DNA from: Caballeronia jiangsuensis
GTDB taxonomy: Bacteria > Pseudomonadota > Gammaproteobacteria > Burkholderiales > Burkholderiaceae
Length of the DNA: 64,000 nt
Assembly: GCA_000648925.1 (NCBI GenBank)
Contig: JFHF01000022.1
Span: 1-64,000, forward strand
Direction of reading: 5' to 3'
Position 1 is the first letter of the stretch. Each line of letters opens with the position of its first letter. The position numbers and the translations under genes were made by a program. The notes below the pieces were generated by a model that was not told the origin of the DNA, searched no databases, and saw nothing but the letters and a program-made list of their open reading frames with translations. Shown piece after piece: positions 9,099-17,998 of this stretch.

Positions 9099-9314
9099 AT
9101 GAGCCGATCCTTCAAGCTGCACGATCACGTCCGCTGGAACACGCCGCAAGGCGAGACGACCGGGCATATCGTGCGCATCGTCACCGAACGCACGACGCTC
9201 GACGGTCATACCGTCAACGCGTCGCGCGACGATCCGCATTTCGAAGTCGAAAGCGACAAGAGCGGCAAGCGCGCGGTGCATAAAGCCGACGCGCTCACGC
9301 GTCTCACGCACTGA
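9099..9314 (+). CDS. DUF2945 (hypervirulence-associated TUDOR-like) protein
   Basis: 71 residues with an AGGAGGCGTGAGCC ribosome site. The sequence F-x-DHVRWNTPQGETTGHIVRI and the ending AVHKADALTRL match the small DUF2945 family, predicted to form a Tudor-like beta barrel. Function is not established. It lies 55 bp after the DUF1810 gene in the same direction. Confidence 0.88.
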   Translation: MSRSFKLHDHVRWNTPQGETTGHIVRIVTERTTLDGHTVNASRDDPHFEVESDKSGKRAVHKADALTRLTH

Positions 9315-9329
9315 ATCCGCAAACGCCAC

Positions 9330-9366
9330 GCGCCGCACGTTCGCACTAATGCAGTGCGCGCGGCGC
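9330..9366. other. Two-step hairpin between DUF2945 and PRC-barrel genes
   Basis: GCGCCGC (9330-9336) pairs with GCGGCGC (9360-9366), and inside it GCACT pairs with AGTGC. No T-run follows on either strand, so it is not a standard terminator. Confidence 0.35.
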
Positions 9367-9483
9367 AACCCGGCACCGTTCCTGCAGAAACCACGATTAA
9401 CGTTCAAACTTCTACCGCGCTGGAAGCTTGAATCGCGCATTTCCATTGAACCGGTTTGCCCAATCCTTTGAGGAATCGAACCA

Positions 9484-9921
9484 ATGAAATCGAAACTCGT
9501 GGCACTGCTCGTTGCATCGTCGGCACTTGGCCTGACTTCCACGGCATCGTTTGCCCAGGTCGCGGGCGCTCAACCGCTCGGCGTATCGGTCGAGGTATCG
9601 ACGGCCATCATCGATGGCTGGAGCGTCAAAAAATCCATCCTCAACAAGCCCGTCGTGAACGATCAGGGACAACGCGTCGGCGTGATCAATGACATCATCG
9701 TCGCGCCGGACAAGTCCGTTTCGTTCGCGATCATCGCGGCGAACAAGTTCCTCGGCGTGGCGCGCCACGATGTCGCGATTCCCATCGAGCAGCTCGACGT
9801 GAAAAACGGCCAGTTCGTGCTCGCGGGCGCGACCAAGGACGCGATCAAGGCGCTGCCCGAGTTCCAGTACAACAAGGTGAAGCCGACGCCGAAGCCGCGC
9901 GCGGAATTCGAGCATCATTAA
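9484..9921 (+). CDS. Secreted PRC-barrel domain protein
   Basis: 145 residues. A signal peptide (MKSKLVALLVASSALGLTST, cleavage after ASFA) leads into a single PRC-barrel domain: GWSVKKSILNKPVVNDQGQ, then VGVINDIIVAPDKSVSFAII and VARHDVAIPIEQLDV. PRC barrels are beta folds shared by photosynthetic reaction-centre H subunits and RimM. Exported versions in Burkholderia are common and of unknown role. A short AT-richer gap and an intrinsic terminator isolate it as a single-gene unit. Confidence 0.85.
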   Translation: MKSKLVALLVASSALGLTSTASFAQVAGAQPLGVSVEVSTAIIDGWSVKKSILNKPVVNDQGQRVGVINDIIVAPDKSVSFAIIAANKFLGVARHDVAIPIEQLDVKNGQFVLAGATKDAIKALPEFQYNKVKPTPKPRAEFEHH

Positions 9922-9930
9922 GCTTGACCG

Positions 9931-9955
9931 GAGGCGGCCGCGCGCCGCCTCTTTT
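9931..9955 (+). terminator. Rho-independent terminator of the PRC-barrel gene
   Basis: GAGGCGGC (9931-9938) and GCCGCCTC (9944-9951) form a perfect 8-bp GC stem with a 5-base loop, followed by TTTT. It begins 10 bases after the stop codon. Confidence 0.75.
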
Positions 9956-9980
9956 GCCTGACCTCAACCGGAAACCGCCG

Positions 9981-10976
9981 ATGTTCAAAGCCCTCATGCT
10001 CGACAAACAGGACGACCGCACGGTCGCGTCCATTCAGTCGATCGACGAATCGCGCCTGGCTTCGTCCGTCGATGGCGGCGACGTGCTCGTGCGCGTCGAG
10101 TTCTCCACGCTCAACTACAAGGACGGCCTCGCGATCACCGGCCGAGTGCCGGTCGTGCGCACCTGGCCGATGGTGCCGGGCATCGATTTCGCGGGTGTCG
10201 TCGAAACGAGTTCGCATCCGGACTACCAACCCGGCGACAAGGTCGTGATGAACGGCTGGGGCGCGGGCGAAACGCACTGGGGCGGGCTCGCGCAGAAAGC
10301 GCGCGTGCCGGGCGATCATCTGATCGCGCTGCCCGCGAACATCACGACGCGCCAGGCGATGGCCATCGGCACCGCCGGCTATACCGCGATGTTGTGCGCG
10401 CAGGCGCTGGAAAAGTACGGCGTCGGCCCGAAGGACGGCGACGTGCTCGTGACCGGCGCGAACGGCGGCGTCGGCAGCTTTGCCGTCGCGATTCTGGCGA
10501 AGCGCGGCTTTCGCGTGATCGCATCGACGGGCCGTCCCGAGGAAGCCGAGCGGCTGCGCGCGCTGGGCGCGGCGGATATCGTCGAACGCGCGACGCTTTC
10601 GGAGCCCGGCAAGCCGCTGCAGAAGGAACGCTGGGCGGCGGCCGTCGATTGCGTCGGCAGTCATACGCTCGCGAATGTCTGCGCGAGCTTGCGCTATGGC
10701 GGCGCGGTCGCAGCGTGCGGGCTCGCGCAAGGCATGGATCTGCCCGCGTCGGTCGCGCCTTTCATTTTGCGCGGCGTCGCGTTGCTCGGCGTGGACAGCG
10801 TCTACGTGCCGCGCGAGCGCCGCATCGCGGCATGGAAGGCGATCGCCGATGAAGTGCCGGTCGCGACCATCGAAAGCGTCGCGACCGCCATTCCTCTCGC
10901 CGACGCGCCCGATGTCGCCGCACGCTTGCTGCGCGGCGAAGTGAAGGGGCGCGTGATCGTCGATGTGAACGCCTGA
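9981..10976 (+). CDS. acuI: YhdH/YhfP-type acrylyl-CoA/quinone reductase
   Basis: 331 residues of the medium-chain reductase superfamily without the structural zinc lobe. The family is marked by LNYKDGLAITGRVPVVRTWPMVPGIDFAG near the N-terminus, the NADP-binding VLVTGANGGVGSFAVAILAK, and VIASTGRPEE. AcuI enzymes use NADPH to reduce acryloyl-CoA to propionyl-CoA, and detoxification of acryloyl-CoA is the best-supported role of the family. The ATG at 9981 follows the previous terminator; the longer frame to 9924 would run through it. Convergent with the chemoreceptor gene, 7 bp apart. Confidence 0.85.
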   Translation: MFKALMLDKQDDRTVASIQSIDESRLASSVDGGDVLVRVEFSTLNYKDGLAITGRVPVVRTWPMVPGIDFAGVVETSSHPDYQPGDKVVMNGWGAGETHWGGLAQKARVPGDHLIALPANITTRQAMAIGTAGYTAMLCAQALEKYGVGPKDGDVLVTGANGGVGSFAVAILAKRGFRVIASTGRPEEAERLRALGAADIVERATLSEPGKPLQKERWAAAVDCVGSHTLANVCASLRYGGAVAACGLAQGMDLPASVAPFILRGVALLGVDSVYVPRERRIAAWKAIADEVPVATIESVATAIPLADAPDVAARLLRGEVKGRVIVDVNA

Positions 10977-10983
10977 ACCGGCG

Positions 10984-12672
10984 TCAGAAGGTGCTCCAGC
11001 CGTCGGCGCTCACGGGCTTCGCGGCTGCAACCTGAGCGACGCGAGGCGCGGGCTTCTTCGCAACCGGCGCACGCGCGACGCTCGGCGCGGCCCGCGTGAA
11101 CGTCGGCGTTTGCGCGTCCACGGTGAAGAACGCCACCGCCTCGTTGAGCCTGCGTCCCTGCTCTTCCAGCGACGACGCCGCCGCCGCCGCTTCCTCCACG
11201 AGGGCCGCATTCTGCTGCGTGACTTCGTCCATCTGCGTGATGGCCTGATTCACCTGCTCGATGCCGCGTCCCTGCTCCGACGACGCCGCCGCAATCTCCT
11301 GCATGATGTCCGTCACGCGTGCGACGGCCTGCGTCACTTCGGCCATCGTCGTGCCTGCTTCGCCTGCCAGCATGGAACCGTCGCGCACCTTGGCAGTGGA
11401 ATCCGTGATCAGTTCCTTGATCTCCTTGGCCGCCGTCGACGAGCGCTGCGCCAGGCTGCGCACTTCGCTCGCGACGACCGCGAAGCCGCGGCCCTGCTCG
11501 CCCGCCCGCGCCGCTTCCACGGCCGCGTTGAGCGCGAGAATATTGGTCTGGAACGCGATGCCTTCGATGATCCCCGTGATCTCCGCGATCTTGCCCGAGC
11601 TGTCGCTGATGCCGTTCATCGTCTCGACCACGCGGCCGACGACATCGCTGCCCTTCTTCGCGATATCCGATGCGTTCGACGCAAGCGTGCTCGCCTGCTG
11701 CGCGTTCTCGGCGTTCTGACGCACGGTGGACGTGAGCTCTTCCATGCTCGCCGCCGTCTCCTGCAAGGACGCGGCCTGTTCCTCGGTGCGCTGGCTCAGA
11801 TCGGTGTTGCCGGTCGCGAGTTCCTTCGCCGCGCCGCCGACCGCGCCGCTGCTTTCGCGCACGCGGCCCACGGTTTCGGTGAGACGCGCGTTCATCGTCG
11901 CGAGCGCACGCAGCAGGTCGCCGGTTTCGTCCTTCGTTTCGGCGACGATATGGCTCGTCAGATCGCCGCGCGCCACCGTCTGCGCGATGCCGACAGCCTC
12001 GCCGATCGGCGTCGTGATCGAGCGCGTGATCGCGATGCCCGCAGCGACCGCGAAGAGCGCCGCCGCCGCGCAGAGCGCGATCAGCACGTTGCGCTGCATC
12101 TCGTAGCTGGCTGCGTCGGCGCGCACGATGTCCTCGCGGCGCGAGGCGGTGTAGGTCGCGTAATCGTCGGTGGCCTTCACCAGTTGCGCGAGCAGCGGGC
12201 GGCATTCGTCGTCCATCTTCTGGATCGCCTCGTCGCGCTTGCCCGCGAGCGCGAGTCCGACGATATTCGTCGCGACCGGCCCGTATAAGCTCTCCACGCG
12301 TCCCATCTCGGCGACGAGGCTCTTCGCCTTTTCGCTGGTATCGGTCGCGGCGGCGATCATGTCGTTGAGTTGCTTCAGGCGCGCCTGCACGTCTTCGTGC
12401 GCGCGCAGGACATCGGCTTTCTCGAGATCGAGGTCGGCCTGCTTCGTGACGAGCACGAGATTGCGCGCGGCGATCGCGCGGCGGTCGACAGCCGCGCGAA
12501 TCTGACTGGCCACGTCGGCTCGCGCGTTGATACCGTTCACATAGTGCGCGAAGCCGTCCGTCGCGACGGACAGCGCGCGCAGGGACATACCTGCCACAAG
12601 CACGACCAGTACAGCCAGAATACCGAATCCAGCGACCAACTTATTTTTGATCGTGATGTTCTTGAGGTTCAT
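10984..12672 (-). CDS. Methyl-accepting chemotaxis protein
   Basis: 562 residues in the classic layout: TM1 at about 12-30, a periplasmic four-helix-type sensor, TM2 at about 190-212, HAMP to about 265, then a long signalling coil. The hairpin tip is conserved (GRGFAVVASEVRSLAQRSS) and methylation regions with paired Glu/Gln are present (SLQETAASMEELTSTVRQ). The protein ends GWSTF, matching the xWxxF pentapeptide that tethers CheR and CheB in Tsr- and Tar-like receptors, on a Pro/Ala-rich flexible tail. The ligand is unknown. Confidence 0.95.
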   Translation of the reverse strand: MNLKNITIKNKLVAGFGILAVLVVLVAGMSLRALSVATDGFAHYVNGINARADVASQIRAAVDRRAIAARNLVLVTKQADLDLEKADVLRAHEDVQARLKQLNDMIAAATDTSEKAKSLVAEMGRVESLYGPVATNIVGLALAGKRDEAIQKMDDECRPLLAQLVKATDDYATYTASRREDIVRADAASYEMQRNVLIALCAAAALFAVAAGIAITRSITTPIGEAVGIAQTVARGDLTSHIVAETKDETGDLLRALATMNARLTETVGRVRESSGAVGGAAKELATGNTDLSQRTEEQAASLQETAASMEELTSTVRQNAENAQQASTLASNASDIAKKGSDVVGRVVETMNGISDSSGKIAEITGIIEGIAFQTNILALNAAVEAARAGEQGRGFAVVASEVRSLAQRSSTAAKEIKELITDSTAKVRDGSMLAGEAGTTMAEVTQAVARVTDIMQEIAAASSEQGRGIEQVNQAITQMDEVTQQNAALVEEAAAAASSLEEQGRRLNEAVAFFTVDAQTPTFTRAAPSVARAPVAKKPAPRVAQVAAAKPVSADGWSTF

Positions 12673-12809
12673 GTTTTGGGTTCTCTCTCAGGGTCCGTTC
12701 AGGGGGACATAGCGGCGTCATCTCGACGCTCTTCTTGCTGATTACGGCCCCGTCGCATTTGCTCTGAAGGGAAAAGATGCAAATAGTCTGCACTTTGTCC
12801 AAGCCGATC

Positions 12810-12824
12810 GGTAATCCCATTACC
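12810..12824. promoter_or_regulatory. Dyad between divergent MCP and aminotransferase genes
   Basis: GGTAAT and ATTACC form a perfect 6-bp dyad with a CCC spacer, inside the 209-bp gap between two divergent genes. It could be an operator for either. No regulator gene is adjacent. Confidence 0.3.
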
Positions 12825-12881
12825 ATGCACCATCAACACTTCGAGTAACTATTTCCTCTCCTCTACGAAACGCTCAAAACG

Positions 12882-14138
12882 ATGTCCGATATCCTCGACT
12901 ACCGCACACCCGAATTCGAAGCCGCGCTCGCGGCGCTATCGCCCGCGCCGAGTGCCAACCTCGCCACCGATGAAAATTACTGGGACTCGGTGCGCAGTCT
13001 GTGGCGGCAATCGGATGCGCTGATCAATCTGGAGAACGGCTTCTGGGGTGCGATGACCGAGCCGGTCAAGGCGATGTTTCATCACTGGACCGAGCGCGTG
13101 AACCACGAGACGACATTGCTGATCCGTCCGCATCTGATGACGCTGTATCAGGGCTTGCGCGAGCGCGTCGCGAAGGAGATGGGCTGCGCGGTCGAGGAAA
13201 TCGAGCTGACGCGCAATGCGACCGAAGCGCTGCTCGCGCTCATCAGCGGCTACAACCGCCTCGCGCCCGGCGACACCGTGCTCTACAGCGATCTCGACTA
13301 CCCCTGCGGCAAGGACGCGATGGAGTGGCTGCGCGAGCGGCGCGGCGTCACGCCCGTGCGCATCACGATGCCCGAGCCGGCGACGCGCGAAGCCGTTCTC
13401 GAAACCTACGCGAAGGCCTTGAGCGCGCACCCGCGCACGCGGCTCGTGCTGCTCTCGCATGTGTGCTTCGCGACGGGTCTCGTGCTGCCGGTCGCGGATA
13501 TATCGGCGATGGCGAAGGAAGCGGGCGCGGACGTGATCGTCGATGCGGCGCATTCGTGGGGCCAACTCGATTTCGACGTGCCCGACCTGAACGCGCAATT
13601 CGCCGCGCTGAATCTGCACAAGTGGATCGGCGCGCCGCTCGGCTGCGGCGCGATCTATATCCGCGAGGGACACGTCGCGTCGATCGATCCGTATCTCGGC
13701 GACCGCACCTGGCCCGCCGACGATATCCGCGCGCGCGTGCACACCGGCTCGCCGAACTTCGCCGCGTGGTTCACGCTGCCCGCGGCGCTGGACGTGCATC
13801 GGGCGATCGGGTCGAAGGCGAAGGAAGCGCGTTTGCGCGCCTTGCGCGATGCCTGGGCGAAACCCGCTCGCGAGTTGCCCGGCGTGCAGATCATGACGCC
13901 GGATGATCCGTCGATGACCGCCGGCATCACCGGCTTCCGGCTGCACGGACGCGCGACGAAAGCAGGCTGCGATGCGATCGTCGCCGCGCTGCGCGAGCGC
14001 TTCGGCGTGTTCACGGTGACGCGTCCCGGTCCCGACGCGGGCGAAGTCGTGCGCGTGACGCCCGCCCTGTTCTCGCGCATGTCGGACGCGCAGCGCCTGC
14101 TCGAAGGCATCGAAGCGCTGTCGCGCGAATCGAAATAA
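12882..14138 (+). CDS. Class V PLP-dependent aminotransferase-like enzyme
   Basis: 418 residues of fold type I. DAAHSWGQLDFDV carries the Asp/His that contact the PLP pyridine ring, and NLHKWIGAPLGCGAIYIRE supplies the Schiff-base lysine. The N-terminal ELTRNATEALLALISGYN forms the phosphate-binding area. It resembles isopenicillin-N epimerase/cysteine-desulfurase-like proteins, whose substrates vary widely, so no reaction is claimed. It stands alone on the plus strand, divergent from the chemoreceptor and convergent with the sirtuin gene 3 bp away. Confidence 0.85.
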   Translation: MSDILDYRTPEFEAALAALSPAPSANLATDENYWDSVRSLWRQSDALINLENGFWGAMTEPVKAMFHHWTERVNHETTLLIRPHLMTLYQGLRERVAKEMGCAVEEIELTRNATEALLALISGYNRLAPGDTVLYSDLDYPCGKDAMEWLRERRGVTPVRITMPEPATREAVLETYAKALSAHPRTRLVLLSHVCFATGLVLPVADISAMAKEAGADVIVDAAHSWGQLDFDVPDLNAQFAALNLHKWIGAPLGCGAIYIREGHVASIDPYLGDRTWPADDIRARVHTGSPNFAAWFTLPAALDVHRAIGSKAKEARLRALRDAWAKPARELPGVQIMTPDDPSMTAGITGFRLHGRATKAGCDAIVAALRERFGVFTVTRPGPDAGEVVRVTPALFSRMSDAQRLLEGIEALSRESK

Positions 14139-14141
14139 GCG

Positions 14142-14972
14142 CTAGCCCGCCACCGGCCGCGCATCGAGGCGCTCGATCAATCGTTCGAGCGCCTCCGAGC
14201 ACGGCGCTTCGACTTTGAGCGCGAGGAGCGCATCGGCGCGCGTCTTGCCGATGTTGATCGCCGCGATCGGCTTGCCGCTCTTCGCGGCCCACTCGCAAAA
14301 GCGATAGCCCGAATACACCATCAGCGAGGAGCCGACGACGAGCATCGCGTCGGCGGCTTCGAGCGAGCGCGCCGCGTCGTCGACGAGCACGCGCGGCACG
14401 CTTTCGCCGAAGAACACCACGTCGGGCTTGAGCACGCCGCCGCAGCGTGTGCAGCCGGGTACATCGAACGATGCGAAGTCGAGATCCTCGATATGCGCAT
14501 CGCCATCCGGCACGGCGGGCGCCGTATGGCCGACGAAATCCGGATTCGCCGCTTCGAGCATGCGCTGCACCGCCGCGCGGGTATGCCGCTCGCCGCATTC
14601 GATGCAGCGCACCCGCCCGATATTGCCGTGCAACTCGATCACATCGGGATTGCCCGCACGAATGTGCAGCCCATCGACATTCTGCGTGACGAGCCGATGC
14701 ACCCGCGAGCGCGCATCGAGCGCCCGCAGCGCGTGATGCGCGGCGTTCGGCTGCGCGTTGTGCACGACCGGCCAGCCGATGAGACTGCGCGCCCAATAGC
14801 GGCGGCGCGCGTAATCGGAGCCGAGAAAATCTTTCAGCAATATCGGCGCGCGGCCCGTGCGCTGGCCTTCGCGGTCGCGATAACAGGGAATGCCCGATTC
14901 CGTGCTGATGCCCGCTCCCGACAGCACGAAAAGCCGCGGATGCCGCTCGACGAATTCATGAAGCTGCTGCAC
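14142..14972 (-). CDS. Sirtuin-family NAD-dependent protein deacylase
   Basis: 276 residues from the GTG at 14972, chosen because AAGGA lies six bases upstream and the Rossmann motif then starts near residue 15; the frame is open to 15035. Sirtuin marks are all present: LSGAGISTESGIPCYRDREG, TQNVDGLH, the catalytic His in VIELHGNIGRV, two zinc knuckles (CIECG and CTRCGG) and VVGSSLMVYSGYRF. These enzymes remove acyl groups from lysine using NAD. Class and target cannot be fixed by eye. Confidence 0.93.
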   Translation of the reverse strand: MQQLHEFVERHPRLFVLSGAGISTESGIPCYRDREGQRTGRAPILLKDFLGSDYARRRYWARSLIGWPVVHNAQPNAAHHALRALDARSRVHRLVTQNVDGLHIRAGNPDVIELHGNIGRVRCIECGERHTRAAVQRMLEAANPDFVGHTAPAVPDGDAHIEDLDFASFDVPGCTRCGGVLKPDVVFFGESVPRVLVDDAARSLEAADAMLVVGSSLMVYSGYRFCEWAAKSGKPIAAINIGKTRADALLALKVEAPCSEALERLIERLDARPVAG

Positions 14973-15068
14973 GTGCCGTCCTTTTTTCGTGTTTTGCGGG
15001 GTTCGCTCTGGTGGAAATATAAGGCGAAACCGCACACGCCGCTGGCCGCGATTCTGGCCTTACCACTT

Positions 15069-15082
15069 TTTCGATATCGAAA
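15069..15082. promoter_or_regulatory. Perfect 14-bp palindrome, likely operator
   Basis: TTTCGATATCGAAA is its own reverse complement. It ends six bases before the -35 hexamer of the promoter for the zinc dehydrogenase gene, a usual place for an activator or repressor site. The cognate regulator is not in the window next to it. Confidence 0.5.
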
Positions 15083-15087
15083 TTGGC

Positions 15088-15116
15088 TTGACCAAATCGA
15101 CGGGCATCGTTAGATT
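15088..15116 (+). promoter_or_regulatory. Sigma-70 promoter of the zinc dehydrogenase gene
   Basis: TTGACC (15088-15093) and TAGATT (15111-15116) are separated by exactly 17 bases. The predicted start is about 30 bases before the ATG at 15156. The palindrome at 15069-15082 adjoins it. Confidence 0.6.
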
Positions 15117-15155
15117 GTCGAACGCCCCACTCCAAAGACACCACGAGACAAAAGC

Positions 15156-16166
15156 ATGCTGACCGTCATCTGCGAAACGCCCGGAACCCTGAAAGCCGAA
15201 CAGCGCGAGAAGCCGCGGCGCGGCGAGAACGAAGTGCTGCTGCGCGTGAAGCGCGTCGGCGTGTGCGGCACCGACCTGCACATCTTCACCGGCAATCAGC
15301 CTTATCTCTCGTATCCGCGCGTGATGGGCCACGAGTTGTCCGGCGTGATCGAGGAAGCGGACCCGGCGAGCGGCCTGAAGGCCGGCGACACCGTCTACGT
15401 GATGCCTTATCTGTCGTGCGGCGAGTGCATCGCGTGCCGTCAGGGCAAGACCAACTGCTGCGTGAACATCCAGGTGCTCGGCGTGCATCGCGACGGCGCG
15501 TTCACCGAATATCTGAATCTGCCCGCGCAATTCGTGCACAAGGCCGAGGGCGTCACGCTCGATCAGGCCGCGATGATCGAATTCCTCGCGATCGGCGCGC
15601 ACGCCGTGCGCCGCGCGGACGTGAAGCCGGGTCAGCGCGTGCTGGTCGTCGGCACGGGTCCGATCGGTATGGCGGCGATTACGTTCTCGCGTCTGCGCGG
15701 CGCGAACGTCACCGCGCTCGACACGCGCGAAGACCGCCTCGCCTTCTGCAAGCGCGAACTGAAAGTGGACGCCACCGTGCAGATCGGCGAGCACGACAAG
15801 CAGGCGCTGTCGGCGCTCACGAACGGTGAATTCTTCGATGTGGTCTTCGACGCGACCGGCAATTCGCGCGCGATGGAACGCGGCTTCGAGTTCATCGCGC
15901 ACGGCGGGAAGTACGTGCTGGTATCGATCGTGCCGGATCGCATCTCGTTCGCTGATCCCGAGTTCCACAAGCGCGAGGCGACGCTGCTAGCGAGCCGCAA
16001 CGCGACGCCCGAGGACTTCGAGACCGTGCTCGCGGCGATGCGCAAGGGCGAAGTGCCCACCGATGCGCTCAACACGCATCGACTGACGTTGAGCGATGTG
16101 CCCGAGCAATTCGCGTCGCTGCTCGATCCGAAGGCGGGCGTCGTGAAGGCGATCGTCGAGTGCTGA
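15156..16166 (+). CDS. Zinc-dependent alcohol/polyol dehydrogenase (MDR family)
   Basis: 336 residues. Catalytic zinc ligands sit in GVCGTDLHIFTG and MGHELSG; the structural zinc lobe is complete (CGECIACRQGKTNCC). The cofactor site is LVVGTGPIGMAAITFS, followed by DTREDR, whose acidic residue favours NAD over NADP. It resembles threonine, sorbitol and sugar-acid 5-dehydrogenases (L-galactonate type), but the substrate cannot be chosen from motifs. It has its own promoter and palindrome upstream, suggesting inducible expression. Confidence 0.85.
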   Translation: MLTVICETPGTLKAEQREKPRRGENEVLLRVKRVGVCGTDLHIFTGNQPYLSYPRVMGHELSGVIEEADPASGLKAGDTVYVMPYLSCGECIACRQGKTNCCVNIQVLGVHRDGAFTEYLNLPAQFVHKAEGVTLDQAAMIEFLAIGAHAVRRADVKPGQRVLVVGTGPIGMAAITFSRLRGANVTALDTREDRLAFCKRELKVDATVQIGEHDKQALSALTNGEFFDVVFDATGNSRAMERGFEFIAHGGKYVLVSIVPDRISFADPEFHKREATLLASRNATPEDFETVLAAMRKGEVPTDALNTHRLTLSDVPEQFASLLDPKAGVVKAIVEC

Positions 16167-16174
16167 TGGTTTGA

Positions 16175-16573
16175 TCAGGGCGCGCCGCGTGCAAAGCGCG
16201 GCCGCCCTTGCGCGTCGTGCCAGGGCTCGGCGCTCTTGCACCAGATTTCGTATTGCGGCGGATAAAGACCGGTTTCATCGAAGATGCCGGTCGGCACTTC
16301 GATTTCATCGACACCATCGAACGCCAGATAGACCGGCGAGCCGCACGACGGGCAGTGATGGCGTTTGCCTGTCGTCGAACTTTCCCATGCCACCGTAGCG
16401 CCCGTGACGTGAAACGCGTCGCGCGGAAAGATCGCATAGACGCCGAACGGCGCGCCGTGAATGCGCCGGCACGTCATGCAGTGGCACAGATTCACTTCCT
16501 TCGGTTCGCCCACGACACGCACGCGCACCGCGCCGCATGCGCATCCGCCTTCGTGGATCGGCTGGGCGTTCAT
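16175..16573 (-). CDS. GFA-family (CENP-V/GFA) zinc-binding protein
   Basis: 132 residues with the family's cysteine pattern: GGCACGAVRVRV near the N-terminus, LCHCMTCRRIHGAPFG in the middle and HHCPSCGSPVYLAF later. The family is named for glutathione-dependent formaldehyde-activating enzyme, but that activity is unproven for most members. It sits 8 bp from the end of the convergent zinc dehydrogenase gene and 16 bp from the next minus-strand gene. Confidence 0.9.
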   Translation of the reverse strand: MNAQPIHEGGCACGAVRVRVVGEPKEVNLCHCMTCRRIHGAPFGVYAIFPRDAFHVTGATVAWESSTTGKRHHCPSCGSPVYLAFDGVDEIEVPTGIFDETGLYPPQYEIWCKSAEPWHDAQGRPRFARGAP

Positions 16574-16589
16574 GCGGCGCTGCGAGGGT

Positions 16590-17150
16590 TCATCGCGTGA
16601 AGTAGCCGCGATTCTGCATGCACTCGCTGTAGGCGCGCCAGTAGCGCGTCATCGGCGGTTCAGGCGGCGGCAGCGGCGGCATCTTCATGTCGCCGCCGTA
16701 GATCGCATCCGATGCGCCGGACGCGCCAGCCGCCATCGATGCCGGCACCGCAGGCATGCCCGGCATCGGACCGGACGCGCCGGGCAATCCGGAAGCACCC
16801 GAGACTCTCCCCGGCGGCAAACTCGATGCCGCGATCGCCGCCGAAGCGCCCGAAGCCGGCGCGGCAGCGGAAGCCGCGAGCGCGCCCGACGCGCCCGCCG
16901 GCAAGGGCGGTTCGAGCGGACGCGGTGGCGTCAGCACGCGCGTTTCGCGCTGGGCGTCGCGTGGCGGCGTCTGTGGCTCGCGCGCGACGTTCACCTTGGT
17001 TGTCTGATTGGCATAACCGTAGCAGGCGGCGTTATCGACCGATTGCTGCCACGCGCTCTGGCTACGTCCGGGCAGGGCGAGCGGCTGTTGCGCGGCAGCG
17101 GCGCCACACGCCGCGAGCAGAGCGATTCCCGCGTAAGTGGAAGGTCTCAT
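16590..17150 (-). CDS. Secreted Ala/Gly/Ser/Pro-rich low-complexity protein
   Basis: 186 residues, not recognised as a family. A signal peptide (MRPSTYAGIALLAACGAAAAQ) may also carry a lipobox-like LLAAC. Residues about 80-150 are built from repeated GAS, GASG and PASGAS units with collagen-like short steps, followed by a proline run (PPLPPPEPPM). The ends are more ordinary: a conserved-looking N-terminal domain with AACYGYANQTTKV and a C-terminal RYWRAYSECMQNRGYFTR with one Cys each. Probably an envelope protein with a flexible spacer. Confidence 0.6.
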   Translation of the reverse strand: MRPSTYAGIALLAACGAAAAQQPLALPGRSQSAWQQSVDNAACYGYANQTTKVNVAREPQTPPRDAQRETRVLTPPRPLEPPLPAGASGALAASAAAPASGASAAIAASSLPPGRVSGASGLPGASGPMPGMPAVPASMAAGASGASDAIYGGDMKMPPLPPPEPPMTRYWRAYSECMQNRGYFTR

Positions 17151-17353
17151 TGGCTTGCAGTTCCCCGATGCGGTTTTATTAGTCGTTGCAGCTCACGCAC
17201 CGTTCGCGCATGCGCGAGCGACGCGAGTCTGCGCCGGGCCTGCTGCAAAGGATACCGCGACCGCGAAACCGTCCACGCCAGAAGCACCGGTATCTTCCGC
17301 CAATTTCCAGACGGAACGCGGGGCGGCGCACACTCGCCGGGACAACGCGCGCG

Positions 17354-17998
17354 TCAGAACTTCATGCCGACGCCGATACCCACGACCCACGGATCGATCT
17401 TGAGCGAGCCGAGATCCGCGCCGTCCGCCGACGCGCTCGTGCGCATCCAGATCTTCTTCAGGTCCGCATTGACGAAGAGATTTTTCGCGACCTGCACATC
17501 GACGCCCGCCTGCAGCGCCGGGCCGAAGCTGCTGTGTCTGATCGACACCGGCGTGTCGCCCGCCTTCAGCTTGTCGTTATAGAAAACCGTGTAGTTCACC
17601 CCCGCGCCGACATACGGACGCACACGGCCCGCGTGATTGAAGTGGTATTGCAGGAGCAGCGTCGGCGGCAGCACGTTCACGCCGCCAAGCCCGCCGATAT
17701 TCGACGTCACCTGATGCCGCGACGTGGCAAGAATCAGTTCGACGCCGATCTCGTCGCGAATCATGTAGGTGAAGTCGAGTTCGGGCACGATCGCGTTGTT
17801 CACATCGACACCGAGCGTGCCGAGTGCGCCGCCCGCGTGCACATCCGGCTGAATGCTGATCGCGCGCAGGCGCACCAGCACATCGCCGGCGTGGATGCCG
17901 CCCATCGAATCGCTCGACGATGCATCGTCCGCCGCGTGCGCCGCGCCCGCAAACAAGGACGCGCATGCCATCACCATTGCCCCGAAGACTGTCTTCAT
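17354..17998 (-). CDS. OmpW-family outer-membrane beta-barrel protein
   Basis: 214 residues from the ATG at 17998, which opens a signal peptide (MKTVFGAMVMACASLFAGAAHA). OmpW features follow: AGDVLVRLRAISIQPD at the mature N-terminus, NNAIVPELDFTYMI, LPPTLLLQYHF, RPYVGAGVNYTVFYN, and a final aromatic KF. OmpW proteins form eight-stranded barrels thought to pass small hydrophobic molecules. The frame is open beyond the chosen start, but only this one gives a signal peptide. The 203 bases between it and the next minus-strand gene hold no clear terminator. Confidence 0.92.
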   Translation of the reverse strand: MKTVFGAMVMACASLFAGAAHAADDASSSDSMGGIHAGDVLVRLRAISIQPDVHAGGALGTLGVDVNNAIVPELDFTYMIRDEIGVELILATSRHQVTSNIGGLGGVNVLPPTLLLQYHFNHAGRVRPYVGAGVNYTVFYNDKLKAGDTPVSIRHSSFGPALQAGVDVQVAKNLFVNADLKKIWMRTSASADGADLGSLKIDPWVVGIGVGMKF

